Positions 6,353 to 11,874 of a DNA stretch of 11,874 nucleotides are shown here, piece after piece. Origin of the DNA: CAZUNB01 sp964622235 (GTDB lineage Bacteria > Patescibacteriota > Saccharimonadia > Saccharimonadales > JAGPDM01); contig CAZUNB010000034.1 in assembly GCA_964622235.1 (NCBI GenBank), forward strand, positions 1-11,874, written 5' to 3'. Each line of letters begins with the position of its first letter. Position 1 is the first letter of the stretch. The notes beneath the pieces were generated by a model. The model was not told the DNA's origin and ran no database searches. It saw only the letters and a program-made list of their open reading frames with translations. A program made the position numbers and the translations under genes.

Positions 6353-8404
6353 CTACAGCTTTACTCTGCGTAGGAGTTGGGCATTAATAGCGACGATAAT
6401 TGTCGACATTGACATCATAGCAGCACCAACAGCAGGAGATAAAACGAAACCGGTAAAAGCTAATACACCACCCGCCAGAGGCACCGCAATAAGGTTATAC
6501 CCAGCTGCCCAAAAAAAGTTTTGAACCATTTTATTAAATGTTTTTTGTGACAAGGTAATAATTTTAGAGACTCCTCGCGGGTTGCTGCTAGCAAGTACTA
6601 TGCCAGCTGATTCAATTGCTACGTCTGTTCCCGCGCCAATTGCAATACCTATATCTGCAGCTGTTAGTGCTGGCGCATCATTGACACCATCGCCTGCCAT
6701 AGCAACCCTTAAACCTTGATCTTGCAGCCTTCGCACAACATCAACTTTATTTTCCGGTAATACCTCGGCAAAATATTTTGTGATATGTAGTTTTTTTGCA
6801 ATGTCAGCTGCAACGCCCTCAGAATCTCCTGTAACCATAGCTACCTTTAGTCCTGCTCGTTGCAAGCTACGCACAGCAGCTTTCGATTCACTTCGCACTA
6901 CATCTGCAATTACAAAGCATCCAAGTATTTTTTTCTCTTGCAGTAGATAGATTACTGATTGACCATTCTTAGCAGCCTCTTTCGTTGCGTTTGCGTACTC
7001 TGAAGTCAGCTGAATATTTTTTTCTTTAAGTAGCTGCGGACCACCTACAAAATATGTTTGTTTATCAAGTCTGGCGCTCACCCCCCGGCCTTCGATGGCT
7101 GAGAACCCTGCTACATCTTCAAGGGATAATTCTTGTGATTTTGAATAGTCTGTTATTGCTTTGGCGATAGGATGTTCAGAGTCGGCCTCGATACTCGCCG
7201 CTATTAATGTCGCTCTCGACTTATCATCAGAAACAACATCAACGACACCTTGCTCGCCTTTTGTCAGTGTCCCGGTTTTATCGAATAGAACCACGTCAAC
7301 CTTACGTGCATTTTCGAGTGCTGAGCGCTCACGAACAAGCACACCGGCTTTTGCAGCCTTAGAGGTAGATATAGCTGTAACGAGAGGAATGGCAAGTCCT
7401 AGGGCGTGCGGACAGGCAATTATCAGAACCGCGACCACTCGTTGGACGATGAAGTCAGTGTCAGCACCTACTAACATCCAATAAATTGTAATTATAAACG
7501 CGGCGCTGATCGAATAATAAAACAAATACCCTGCTGCTTTATCGGCAAGCAACTGTGTCTTAGATTTGCTCGCCTGTGCGTCACTAACCAATTTCATAAT
7601 TCCCGAAAGTGTCGTACCGTCTCCGGTTTTTGTTACTTGAACAGTCAGCGAACCGCTTCTATTGATAGCTCCAGCAATGACTTTGTCGCCAATTGTTTTT
7701 TCAACTGGTGCCGATTCTCCGGTAAGTAAGGCTTCGTTAACGCTCGATTCACCTCTCACAACTACACCGTCGGCGGGAATCTTGGCTCCAGGACGGATTA
7801 ATACTTTATCGTGTATTTTCAAGTGACAAAGATGAACCTTTTCGGTACCTGTTTTTGTAACTAATTCGGCTTCATCGGGCAGTAGCTTTACTAACTCTTT
7901 CAAAGCACCTTGAGCGTTATCGACTGAAGCCATTTCTAACCAGTGACCAAGCAACATGATTGTTATTAAACTAACTAACTCCCACCAGAAATCCATACCA
8001 GAAAAGACACCTAAGGTAATTAATAGGCTGTAAATAAATGCAACCGATATCGCAAGAGAAATCAATGTCATCATGCCTGGCTTTTTAGCAGCTAGCTCGT
8101 AACGTGCGCTACGTAGAAATACCATCCCTCCATAAGCGAACATGACGATACCTAGAAGTGCTGAAATGTACTGGCTGTAGCTAAATGATATAGCCTGATA
8201 ATCAAGCAGCTCCTGAATTGTTTCTGAAAAATATAAAACGGGAAGGCTTAAAGCTAGGGAAACCCAGAATTTCTGTTTAAACACATTAGGATTATGATCA
8301 CCATGCTCATCATGTTTTTTGCTTTGATTTTTCTTTGGCTTTTCGAGCGCCATGTGGCATTCGGTACACATCCCAGGTTTGTCTGAGGTTTGCTCGGGAT
8401 GCAT
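6353..8404 (-). CDS. copB: Copper-type P1B ATPase with CPH motif (CopB-like)
   Basis: This heavy-metal P-type ATPase probably exports copper or silver ions across the membrane using ATP. It has 683 residues from the first ATG. Seen: an N-terminal metal-binding segment (MHPE...PGMCTECHM, residues 1-18) and a His-rich linker (KKHDEHGDH); six core membrane helices plus two before them; actuator TGES (228-231); the membrane ion-site CPH (331-333), which is typical of CopB rather than the CPC of CopA; phosphorylation motif DKTGT (375-379, Asp375); nucleotide-binding HP (411-412); hinge GDGVNDAP (571-578); and C-terminal MSMSTIIVAINA, the MSxST pattern of CopB. It follows the CsoR-type repressor gene on the same strand. 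The frame runs 25 sense codons further upstream and encodes the missing start of the metal-binding motif (see 8405-8479), so the true start is probably not this ATG. Confidence 0.94.
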   Translation of the reverse strand: MHPEQTSDKPGMCTECHMALEKPKKNQSKKHDEHGDHNPNVFKQKFWVSLALSLPVLYFSETIQELLDYQAISFSYSQYISALLGIVMFAYGGMVFLRSARYELAAKKPGMMTLISLAISVAFIYSLLITLGVFSGMDFWWELVSLITIMLLGHWLEMASVDNAQGALKELVKLLPDEAELVTKTGTEKVHLCHLKIHDKVLIRPGAKIPADGVVVRGESSVNEALLTGESAPVEKTIGDKVIAGAINRSGSLTVQVTKTGDGTTLSGIMKLVSDAQASKSKTQLLADKAAGYLFYYSISAAFIITIYWMLVGADTDFIVQRVVAVLIIACPHALGLAIPLVTAISTSKAAKAGVLVRERSALENARKVDVVLFDKTGTLTKGEQGVVDVVSDDKSRATLIAASIEADSEHPIAKAITDYSKSQELSLEDVAGFSAIEGRGVSARLDKQTYFVGGPQLLKEKNIQLTSEYANATKEAAKNGQSVIYLLQEKKILGCFVIADVVRSESKAAVRSLQRAGLKVAMVTGDSEGVAADIAKKLHITKYFAEVLPENKVDVVRRLQDQGLRVAMAGDGVNDAPALTAADIGIAIGAGTDVAIESAGIVLASSNPRGVSKIITLSQKTFNKMVQNFFWAAGYNLIAVPLAGGVLAFTGFVLSPAVGAAMMSMSTIIVAINAQLLRRVKL

Positions 8405-8479
8405 TGGGCATACATAGTTAGCCTCTTTTTCATCTGTCTCTTTTCCTGATTTGTTTGCTTCGTGTTTGATATGGATTCC
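8405..8479 (-). other. In-frame 5' extension of the ATPase gene without an ATG, GTG or TTG start
   Basis: Directly upstream of the ATPase ATG the same frame is open for 25 codons back to the repressor's TAA (8480-8482). It encodes HIKHEANKSG and then EANYVCP, which joins MHPEQ to complete YVCPMHPE, the usual beginning of this metal-binding motif with its first Cys. So the extension looks translated. No standard start codon is present. An ATC at 8468-8470 lies 6 bases after an AAGGA and could act as a rare start. Readthrough of the TAA, a frameshift, or a sequence error are the alternatives. Confidence 0.6.
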
Positions 8480-8764
8480 TTACTTTGTTTTTAAGTTATT
8501 CAATTCATAGAGACGTAACAATTCTTCGACTAGCTGTTCTCTCTGATCATCATCTCCATCTCTCATTCCCTTTTCTACATGAGTACGCAGATGATTTTCA
8601 AGGATTAGTTTATTGAGTGAACCAATAGACCGCTGAATTGCCAGGTTCTGCGTAATGATATCTATGCAATACTCTTCGCCCTCTATCATCTTTTCGATGC
8701 CACGCAGCTGACCTGCAAGTATTTTGGATCTATGTAGTGCTCGTTTTTTAATATCTACAATCAT
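8480..8764 (-). CDS. csoR: CsoR/RcnR-family metal-sensing repressor
   Basis: This all-helical tetrameric repressor leaves its operator when it binds Cu(I) or a related metal. I chose the ATG at 8762-8764 (94 residues) because GGAG lies 5 bases upstream and because the promoter and operator lie above it; the longer open frame to 8815 would run through the promoter. Conserved features: HRSKILAGQLRGIEKMI (DNA- and tetramer-forming helix), metal ligand Cys33 (EEYC), His58 in ILENHL and His62 in RTHV. Classical CsoR has Cys-His-Cys; here the third ligand is His, a pattern also found in RcnR-type members. The CsoR-like operator and the adjacent CPH ATPase argue for copper. Its stop TAA is in frame with the ATPase, with no sense codons lost between them. 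Confidence 0.9.
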   Translation of the reverse strand: MIVDIKKRALHRSKILAGQLRGIEKMIEGEEYCIDIITQNLAIQRSIGSLNKLILENHLRTHVEKGMRDGDDDQREQLVEELLRLYELNNLKTK

Positions 8765-8786
8765 ATTTACTCCATTTAGTAGATTC

Positions 8787-8815
8787 ATTGTATACCCCCA
8801 TAGGGTATTCATCAA
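8787..8815 (-). promoter_or_regulatory. csoR-ATPase promoter
   Basis: On the minus strand TTGATG (8810-8815) and TACAAT (8787-8792) are 17 bp apart. The operator palindrome fills the spacer between them almost exactly, the usual arrangement for direct repression. The expected start near 8780 leaves a short leader with the GGAG ribosome site of csoR. Confidence 0.65.
8792..8808. promoter_or_regulatory. CsoR operator
   Basis: ATACCCCCATAGGGTAT has perfect 6-bp arms ATACCC and GGGTAT around a 5-bp centre. CsoR operators are known as GC-rich inverted repeats of the kind TACCC...GGGTA, so this fits well. It lies between the -35 and -10 of the csoR promoter and about 25 bp upstream of the -10 of the divergent small gene, so it may influence both. 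Confidence 0.8.
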
Positions 8816-8832
8816 ATTTAAAAGAACAAGAG

Positions 8833-8838
8833 TATAAT
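8833..8838 (+). promoter_or_regulatory. -10 box of the divergent small membrane protein gene
   Basis: A perfect TATAAT ends 6 bases before the ATG at 8845-8847, so the transcript is expected to begin at the start codon. No Shine-Dalgarno is present. The -35 region (around 8808-8815) is weak and sits next to the CsoR operator. Confidence 0.6.
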
Positions 8839-8844
8839 TATCTT

Positions 8845-9186
8845 ATGGTTAAAAAAATTGTTAAGATCCAAGTGTACGTTTTAATAGCTTTACTCTGCCT
8901 TTATGGATTGGTATTCTGGTCAATAAGTAATGATCAGAAAAAACAACAGCAGGAAATAAGTAATCAAGCTCCAGCGCCTGAAGGTAAACAATTTCTTCCC
9001 TATTGCGAAGGCGGAGTTTCGGAAACTATTTCTGATAAAGATGATACTTCTTGTCTGGCCGAGAAGCCTGGTGATTTTGCGAAAATAGGTCTAGCAATGT
9101 ATGCAATAATAATTTTTTTGATAGCTCCAGTTTTTAGCTTCTTGTTTTTAACCAAACCATGGAAACGTAAGTCAAAGCGACGGTAG
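8845..9186 (+). CDS. Small two-helix membrane protein with a two-Cys external loop, unknown function
   Basis: I chose the ATG at 8845 (113 residues) because TATAAT lies 6 bases before it; the open frame upstream to 8788 crosses the csoR operator and is unlikely to be translated. Hydrophobic segments cover about 9-27 and 79-101, and the end is strongly basic (KPWKRKSKRR), which suggests both termini inside. The loop between them (about 28-78) is polar, begins with Lys/Gln-rich residues, and contains two cysteines (FLPYCEGG and DTSCLAEKP) that could form a disulfide or bind a metal. It is divergent from csoR and shares its control region, so a role in copper stress is possible but only by position. 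I do not recognise the family. Confidence 0.75.
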   Translation: MVKKIVKIQVYVLIALLCLYGLVFWSISNDQKKQQQEISNQAPAPEGKQFLPYCEGGVSETISDKDDTSCLAEKPGDFAKIGLAMYAIIIFLIAPVFSFLFLTKPWKRKSKRR

Positions 9187-9317
9187 TATATGAATTATGT
9201 GGAGCGAAGAATCTCTAATATCAAAAGTTATATTTCAAGAAAATCATTTCAAGATAACTCAGCTCGAAATTTTTATTAAAAATCTTAGTTAATAAAATAA
9301 CGAGAATACAAACAAAG
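9187..9317. other. Intergenic region between convergent genes
   Basis: This AT-rich stretch lies between the end of the small membrane protein and the end of the gap-spanning gene. A weak self-complementary AATTTTTATTAAAAAT-like stretch near 9267-9285 is the only structure I see. A 29-codon + ORF at 9190-9279 has no supporting signals. Confidence 0.4.
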
Positions 9318-9988
9318 CTATTTGGTGAGTTTAAGATAATCTTCCATTGCAATCGTNNNNNNNNNNNNNNNNNNNNNNNNNGATCAGCGAATACTAGTTC
9401 GCCTAATTTCTCATGAACCTCGGGACCCAGTAGATTCCAAAATTCTTTTTTATATTCAGAACCTGATGCTTTGTCCATTAAGGGCATAGCCCCAACAGCT
9501 ATCATCATAGATAAATGGCTAGAGACCAAAGGTTCTAATGCAGGTAATTCTGAGTCTTCTTCTTCTACTTCTCTCCTATAATTTAGCATTCGTCGCAATG
9601 CTGCATTTTTTTCAAGTAAGCCTAAAAATGAATTTTTTCCTAGTTCCTCTTCGGAGCATCCCGAAATCAATGGTTCAGTGTCTTTAATTGATGAGATTAA
9701 AACCTTACGTGCTTCTTCAGATATGACCTCCGAATCGACAACAACTTCCGGCTCTGTTGGCTCTTGCGATTTAGTGCGAGGTTTACGACCGCGATTGTCA
9801 GTTGGTGAGAACAAGAGATCAGCTCGTTGTATTTTCGTTATAGCCTCTGATGGGCGCAGCATTTCGTCTCTCTCACGGAAAGTTAAATTCGCAATTGGTG
9901 GAGAGTCTGGTTCACCAGAATCCCGTTTGCGGCCTCTATTAAGATTACGGCGTTCTGTTTCAAGTTTATTTGGTTTTGGTTTATCCAT
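9318..9988 (-). CDS. Unknown protein A with AT-hook-like motifs and a shared LSxMIAV module; interrupted by an assembly gap
   Basis: The start ATG at 9986-9988 follows a perfect promoter. 202 residues are readable before the gap. Residues 1-90 are charged and probably disordered, with two copies of NRGRK (17-21 and 65-69), each followed by an acidic/Pro stretch; the second reads RGRKPR and resembles an AT-hook. Residues about 90-202 look helical and contain LRRMLNYRR (131-139) and LEPLVSSHLSMMIAV (151-165), closely matching the protein at 11461-11769. Beyond the N-run, the 25-N spacing leads to an unlikely AT-rich tail ending at 9221. The next frame gives TIAMEDYLKLTK and a TAG at 9318-9320, which looks far more like a real end. 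I therefore take the end as 9318 and the gap length as not exact. There are no membrane segments. Function unknown. Confidence 0.7.
9357..9381. other. Assembly gap (25 N)
   Basis: Twenty-five N lie inside the coding region of protein A. The frames on the two sides fit only if the true gap length is of the form 3n+2, and 25 is not, so the run is probably a placeholder. Missing sequence may include repeats, which would explain the break. Confidence 0.97.
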
Positions 9989-9996
9989 AATTTTAT

Positions 9997-10025
9997 ATTA
10001 TAACTGTATATTATGTATTTGTCAA
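9997..10025 (-). promoter_or_regulatory. Perfect consensus promoter for protein A
   Basis: On the minus strand TTGACA (10020-10025) and TATAAT (9997-10002) are separated by exactly 17 bp, both full matches to the sigma70 consensus. The -10 ends 8 bases before the ATG, so the leader is at most a base or two. There is no Shine-Dalgarno. Strong constitutive expression is expected. The rest of the 106-bp gap to the next gene holds a weak GTCCT/AGGAC hairpin (near 10066-10090) without a T-run. Confidence 0.85.
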
Positions 10026-10094
10026 TAATTATTGTAAAATCTAAACTTGCAGCAACAGCTAATTAGTCCTTTTCTTTCTAGCTTTAGGACAATT

Positions 10095-10910
10095 TTATCT
10101 ATCAATCTTTTTAGGAAGAATCTTTATGATTAGTAGGATTAGTAAAGCGCTGATCGTAGCAGTTATAATCGAACCTTCAATAAGAAGATTGCCACCCGTT
10201 AACCACTTCGGACCAGAGAAAACAGTCTTCATAAAATGGGGATAAACTCCACCGAGCGAAATGACGCCTAAAATTACACCTCCACCTACATTCCATACAG
10301 TATGCGCTACGATTGGTGCCACCAATGTTCCAGTTCGTGTTAGTAGCATCGTGAATAATAGGCTTGCGAGCGTGACATTAATGATACCCAAGAATCCCCC
10401 TTGAAAACCATGCATAGCAACGAATAGTACGGTTGTAAAAATTGTCGCGACTACGACTGAATAACGTGACTTCAGCATCTGAAATAGATAACCGCGTACT
10501 AAATATTCTTGCATGGCGACATTAATAGCAGCTGCTATCACCCAAACCCCTAGCGCTGAAGTAGCAACTACAGCTCTAAACTCAAGGATCTTTAAAAATA
10601 GTAGTATTAGTACGACAACACCTAGCCAAACTATACCAATTGTAGCGCCTATAAGCGCTCCATTTAACAAATTTTTGTCTACGCGTGGCTTTATTTTACG
10701 CTTAGCAGTTGATAAAAATAATAGTGTCGTGGCTATGATTGCCATGAATGGTACGAATTCTGACCATAGTCTTATCAGCGACCCAGATTCGTTTAAAAAA
10801 CTTGGCTTTTCTACGAACTCAAAAATAATAGATACGATTACTACCCAAATCGTAAAAAATAGTATAAATCTCCACAAGCTACCGAAAATATTTTTAATTA
10901 CTTGCTTCAT
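10095..10910 (-). CDS. CPBP-family intramembrane protein (CAAX protease-like), first catalytic Glu replaced by Gln
   Basis: This 271-residue polytopic protein has about seven or eight hydrophobic segments. The CPBP/Abi family (related to Rce1 prenyl protease) has motifs EExxxR, FxxxH and HxxxN within membrane helices. Here they read QEYLVR (134-139), FVAMH (His167) and HTVWN (His203, Asn207). The order and spacing fit the family. The first Glu, catalytic in the studied archaeal Rce1, is Gln, so peptidase activity is doubtful unless the second Glu substitutes. Roles of bacterial members include self-immunity to peptides and membrane protein processing; none can be assigned here. The gene lies between protein A and the tRNA-binding protein gene. 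There is no Shine-Dalgarno at its ATG; TATACT (10920-10925) ends 9 bases upstream. Confidence 0.85.
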   Translation of the reverse strand: MKQVIKNIFGSLWRFILFFTIWVVIVSIIFEFVEKPSFLNESGSLIRLWSEFVPFMAIIATTLLFLSTAKRKIKPRVDKNLLNGALIGATIGIVWLGVVVLILLFLKILEFRAVVATSALGVWVIAAAINVAMQEYLVRGYLFQMLKSRYSVVVATIFTTVLFVAMHGFQGGFLGIINVTLASLLFTMLLTRTGTLVAPIVAHTVWNVGGGVILGVISLGGVYPHFMKTVFSGPKWLTGGNLLIEGSIITATISALLILLIIKILPKKIDR

Positions 10911-10919
10911 CCTATATTT

Positions 10920-10925
10920 AGTATA
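10920..10925 (-). promoter_or_regulatory. -10 box of the CPBP-family gene
   Basis: TATACT on the minus strand ends 9 bases before the ATG at 10908-10910. No clear -35 lies 16-18 bp upstream. The remaining bases up to 11009 hold no gene and no clear terminator. Confidence 0.4.
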
Positions 10926-11009
10926 CTTTGATACTATTACATAAAGCTCGTCTATTTTAGTTGACGTGCATCACTTACAATCAAAGTTCTGGATTTAAAC
11001 ACAAGAGCT

Positions 11010-11363
11010 CTAGCCAGCGCAGGCGCCATTTGGTACTGGTTTTTCAGGTACGGAAAGCACTGGAGTAATTCCGTTTTCATATCCGATATCAAAAAGCATT
11101 CCCTCGGACATCTCACCCATCATTTTTCGCGGCTCTAGATTAACTACAAATAATGCTTGCTTGCTTTCAATCTCAAATGGATTTTCTCGTTCTTTCTTTA
11201 ATCCAACCAGTATATTACGTTTGAACTCACCAAAGTTTACGGTGAGTCGGACGAGCTTATCGGATGCCTCAATATCTTCAACTTTCTCTATCGTGCCTAC
11301 ACGAATATCAAGCTTTTCCAAATCTTTAGAATCTATTATTGGTTTAACTGAAGTCTGCTTCAC
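11010..11363 (-). CDS. Stand-alone tRNA-binding OB-fold protein (MetRS C-terminal domain/CsaA-like)
   Basis: This 117-residue protein starts at GTG (11361-11363). Nearly the whole chain is one EMAP/Arc1p-type tRNA-binding domain: DLEKLDIRVGTIEKVED (about 14-30), ASDKLVRLTVNFGE, ILVGLKK, VVNLEPRKMMGEMSEGMLF (about 74-92) and a closing PVPNGACAG. This domain occurs at the C-terminus of methionyl-tRNA synthetase, where it aids dimerisation and tRNA binding, and as free proteins such as CsaA and Trbp111. A free copy may act in trans for MetRS or as a chaperone-like tRNA binder; the sequence cannot decide. No synthetase catalytic domain is present. TATACT ends exactly 6 bases before the GTG, and no Shine-Dalgarno is visible. 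Confidence 0.88.
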   Translation of the reverse strand: MKQTSVKPIIDSKDLEKLDIRVGTIEKVEDIEASDKLVRLTVNFGEFKRNILVGLKKERENPFEIESKQALFVVNLEPRKMMGEMSEGMLFDIGYENGITPVLSVPEKPVPNGACAG

Positions 11364-11369
11364 GTTATT

Positions 11370-11375
11370 AGTATA
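11370..11375 (-). promoter_or_regulatory. -10 box of the tRNA-binding protein gene
   Basis: TTGATATACTAA on the minus strand contains TATACT (11370-11375) ending 6 bases before the GTG start. The same TTGATATACTAA occurs before the reductase gene near 2892-2903. The -35 region is a poor match. Confidence 0.5.
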
Positions 11376-11460
11376 TCAAATTCGATTACTATTTTTTTGG
11401 GCTCTTTTTGAAATCGAAAAGGCAATTGAATAAATATCTTCGCAATATATTATAAATTTT

Positions 11461-11769
11461 CTAAGTCATCAATTGCAAAATTCCAATTTCTTCTACACCA
11501 GAAGCTACTTCTGGTTCTGCGAATGACTCAATCTCTTCCTGTATGTCTGCAGCAACAAAATGCAAAATATCTGCTCTTTGCGCAGAATCATCTAAGTCCA
11601 ATGGACGCACTGCAATCATCCTCGATAAATGAGCAGAAACTGTTGGGTCTAATCCTGGCCCCAACTCTACTCTCACGGCAAGCATACGGCTCAAAAACTC
11701 GTCGGCTGGTGTCAGTTCTGCAGCCTTTATAGACGTTTCCACCATTTCTATATCTGCGATTAACGTCAT
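11461..11769 (-). CDS. Unknown acidic protein B with two copies of the LSRM(L/I)AVR motif
   Basis: The protein has 102 residues, is acidic, and has no membrane segment or signal peptide. It holds an internal repeat: FLSRMLAVR (25-33) and HLSRMIAVR (47-55), seven of nine identical and 22 residues apart. The second copy sits in LDPTVSAHLSRMIAV, which matches LEPLVSSHLSMMIAV of protein A at 11 of 15 positions, and the following regions stay loosely similar (PL.D, then EVHEKL versus DIQEEI). It appears mostly helical. Codon use looks normal for the window. The ATG is preceded by an in-frame TAA seven codons upstream, and has neither a clear Shine-Dalgarno nor a -10 box at the 6-9 bp spacing seen at other genes; TATAAC lies about 25 bp upstream. 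Function unknown. Confidence 0.7.
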   Translation of the reverse strand: MTLIADIEMVETSIKAAELTPADEFLSRMLAVRVELGPGLDPTVSAHLSRMIAVRPLDLDDSAQRADILHFVAADIQEEIESFAEPEVASGVEEIGILQLMT

Positions 11770-11874
11770 GAGCGTAGCACGAGCTTGTTAAGTTATAGGC
11801 ACCGTGGCTTCTGGTGATTCCGCAAGATCATTTTTTTTTATAATTTAATTATTTTATCAACAATATGACTGCTT
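11770..11874. other. AT-rich region upstream of protein B, right edge
   Basis: It contains a run of nine T (nine A on the minus strand) at 11831-11839 and AT-rich promoter-like DNA. A 12-codon minus ORF (11793-11831) starts just after a TATAAA box and could be a leader peptide or chance. A + strand ATG at 11865 begins ATGACTGCTT at the edge and cannot be judged. Confidence 0.3.

Noticed and set aside
9190..9279. 29-residue + strand ORF just after the small membrane protein
   Set aside because: There is no promoter or ribosome site, it lies in AT-rich DNA and has no recognisable features.
9221..9317. AT-rich, Phe/Ile-rich C-terminal tail of protein A across the N-run
   Set aside because: It depends on the N-run being exactly 25 bases; the neighbouring frame gives a better end at 9318.
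10066..10090. GTCCT/AGGAC hairpin after the CPBP gene as a terminator
   Set aside because: The five-bp stem with a long loop is not followed by a T-run on the minus strand.
11793..11831. 12-codon minus-strand ORF after a TATAAA box, upstream of protein B, as a leader peptide
   Set aside because: It is too short, shows no codon pattern of a known attenuator and no terminator follows; an A9 run next to it makes the local sequence uncertain.
1..11874. CRISPR arrays, insertion sequences, prophage or toxin-antitoxin genes
   Set aside because: I found no spaced direct repeats, no transposase or integrase motifs and no recognisable toxin or antitoxin.

Overview
The window is an AT-rich bacterial segment with standard-code genes, many small uncharacterised membrane proteins, a stand-alone tRNA-binding OB-fold protein and a secE-nusG pair. 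This mix, together with the style of the NusG, SecE and two-helix membrane proteins, suggests a Candidate Phyla Radiation (Patescibacteria) genome, most likely Saccharibacteria (TM7). That placement is my inference from general resemblance, not a database result. All 14 recognisable stop codons are TAA or TAG, none TGA, but the ORFs read through intact with ordinary glycine codons, so nothing shows a recoded UGA. A 25-N assembly gap lies at 9357-9381.

Layout. 1-86: the tail of a + strand gene entering from the left. 87-363: AT-rich non-coding DNA with a perfect inverted repeat. 364-1376 (minus): nusG and secE, with a good promoter and a short hairpin before secE. 1458-2885 (minus): a FAD disulfide reductase with the CX4C redox pair but without the His-Glu pair of lipoamide dehydrogenase. 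It is divergent, across only 18 bp, from a + strand membrane glycosyltransferase (2904-4364). That gene's end overlaps by 80 bp the end of a convergent sensor histidine kinase (4285-5967, minus). 6015-6284 (minus): a two-helix membrane protein. 6353-8764 (minus): a copper module of a CsoR-type repressor followed in the same reading frame by a CPH-type (CopB-like) P-type ATPase, with a clear CsoR operator in the repressor's promoter. 8845-9186 (+): a small two-helix protein with two cysteines, divergent from the copper module. 9318-11769 (minus): two proteins of unknown function that share a short repeat module (9318-9988 and 11461-11769), flanking a CPBP-family membrane protein and the tRNA-binding protein.

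How they fit together. CsoR should repress its own promoter and so the ATPase until copper (or a similar ion) is bound; the ATPase would then export the metal. SecE and NusG are housekeeping (protein export, transcription elongation). The kinase has no response regulator in the window.

Two themes stand out. First, most genes that start a transcript have a -10-like box ending 6-9 bp before the start codon and no Shine-Dalgarno, which points to leaderless mRNAs, while secE, nusG and csoR have a GGAG-type ribosome site. Second, the two repeat-sharing proteins look like an undescribed paralogous family, one of them carrying two AT-hook-like RGRK motifs.
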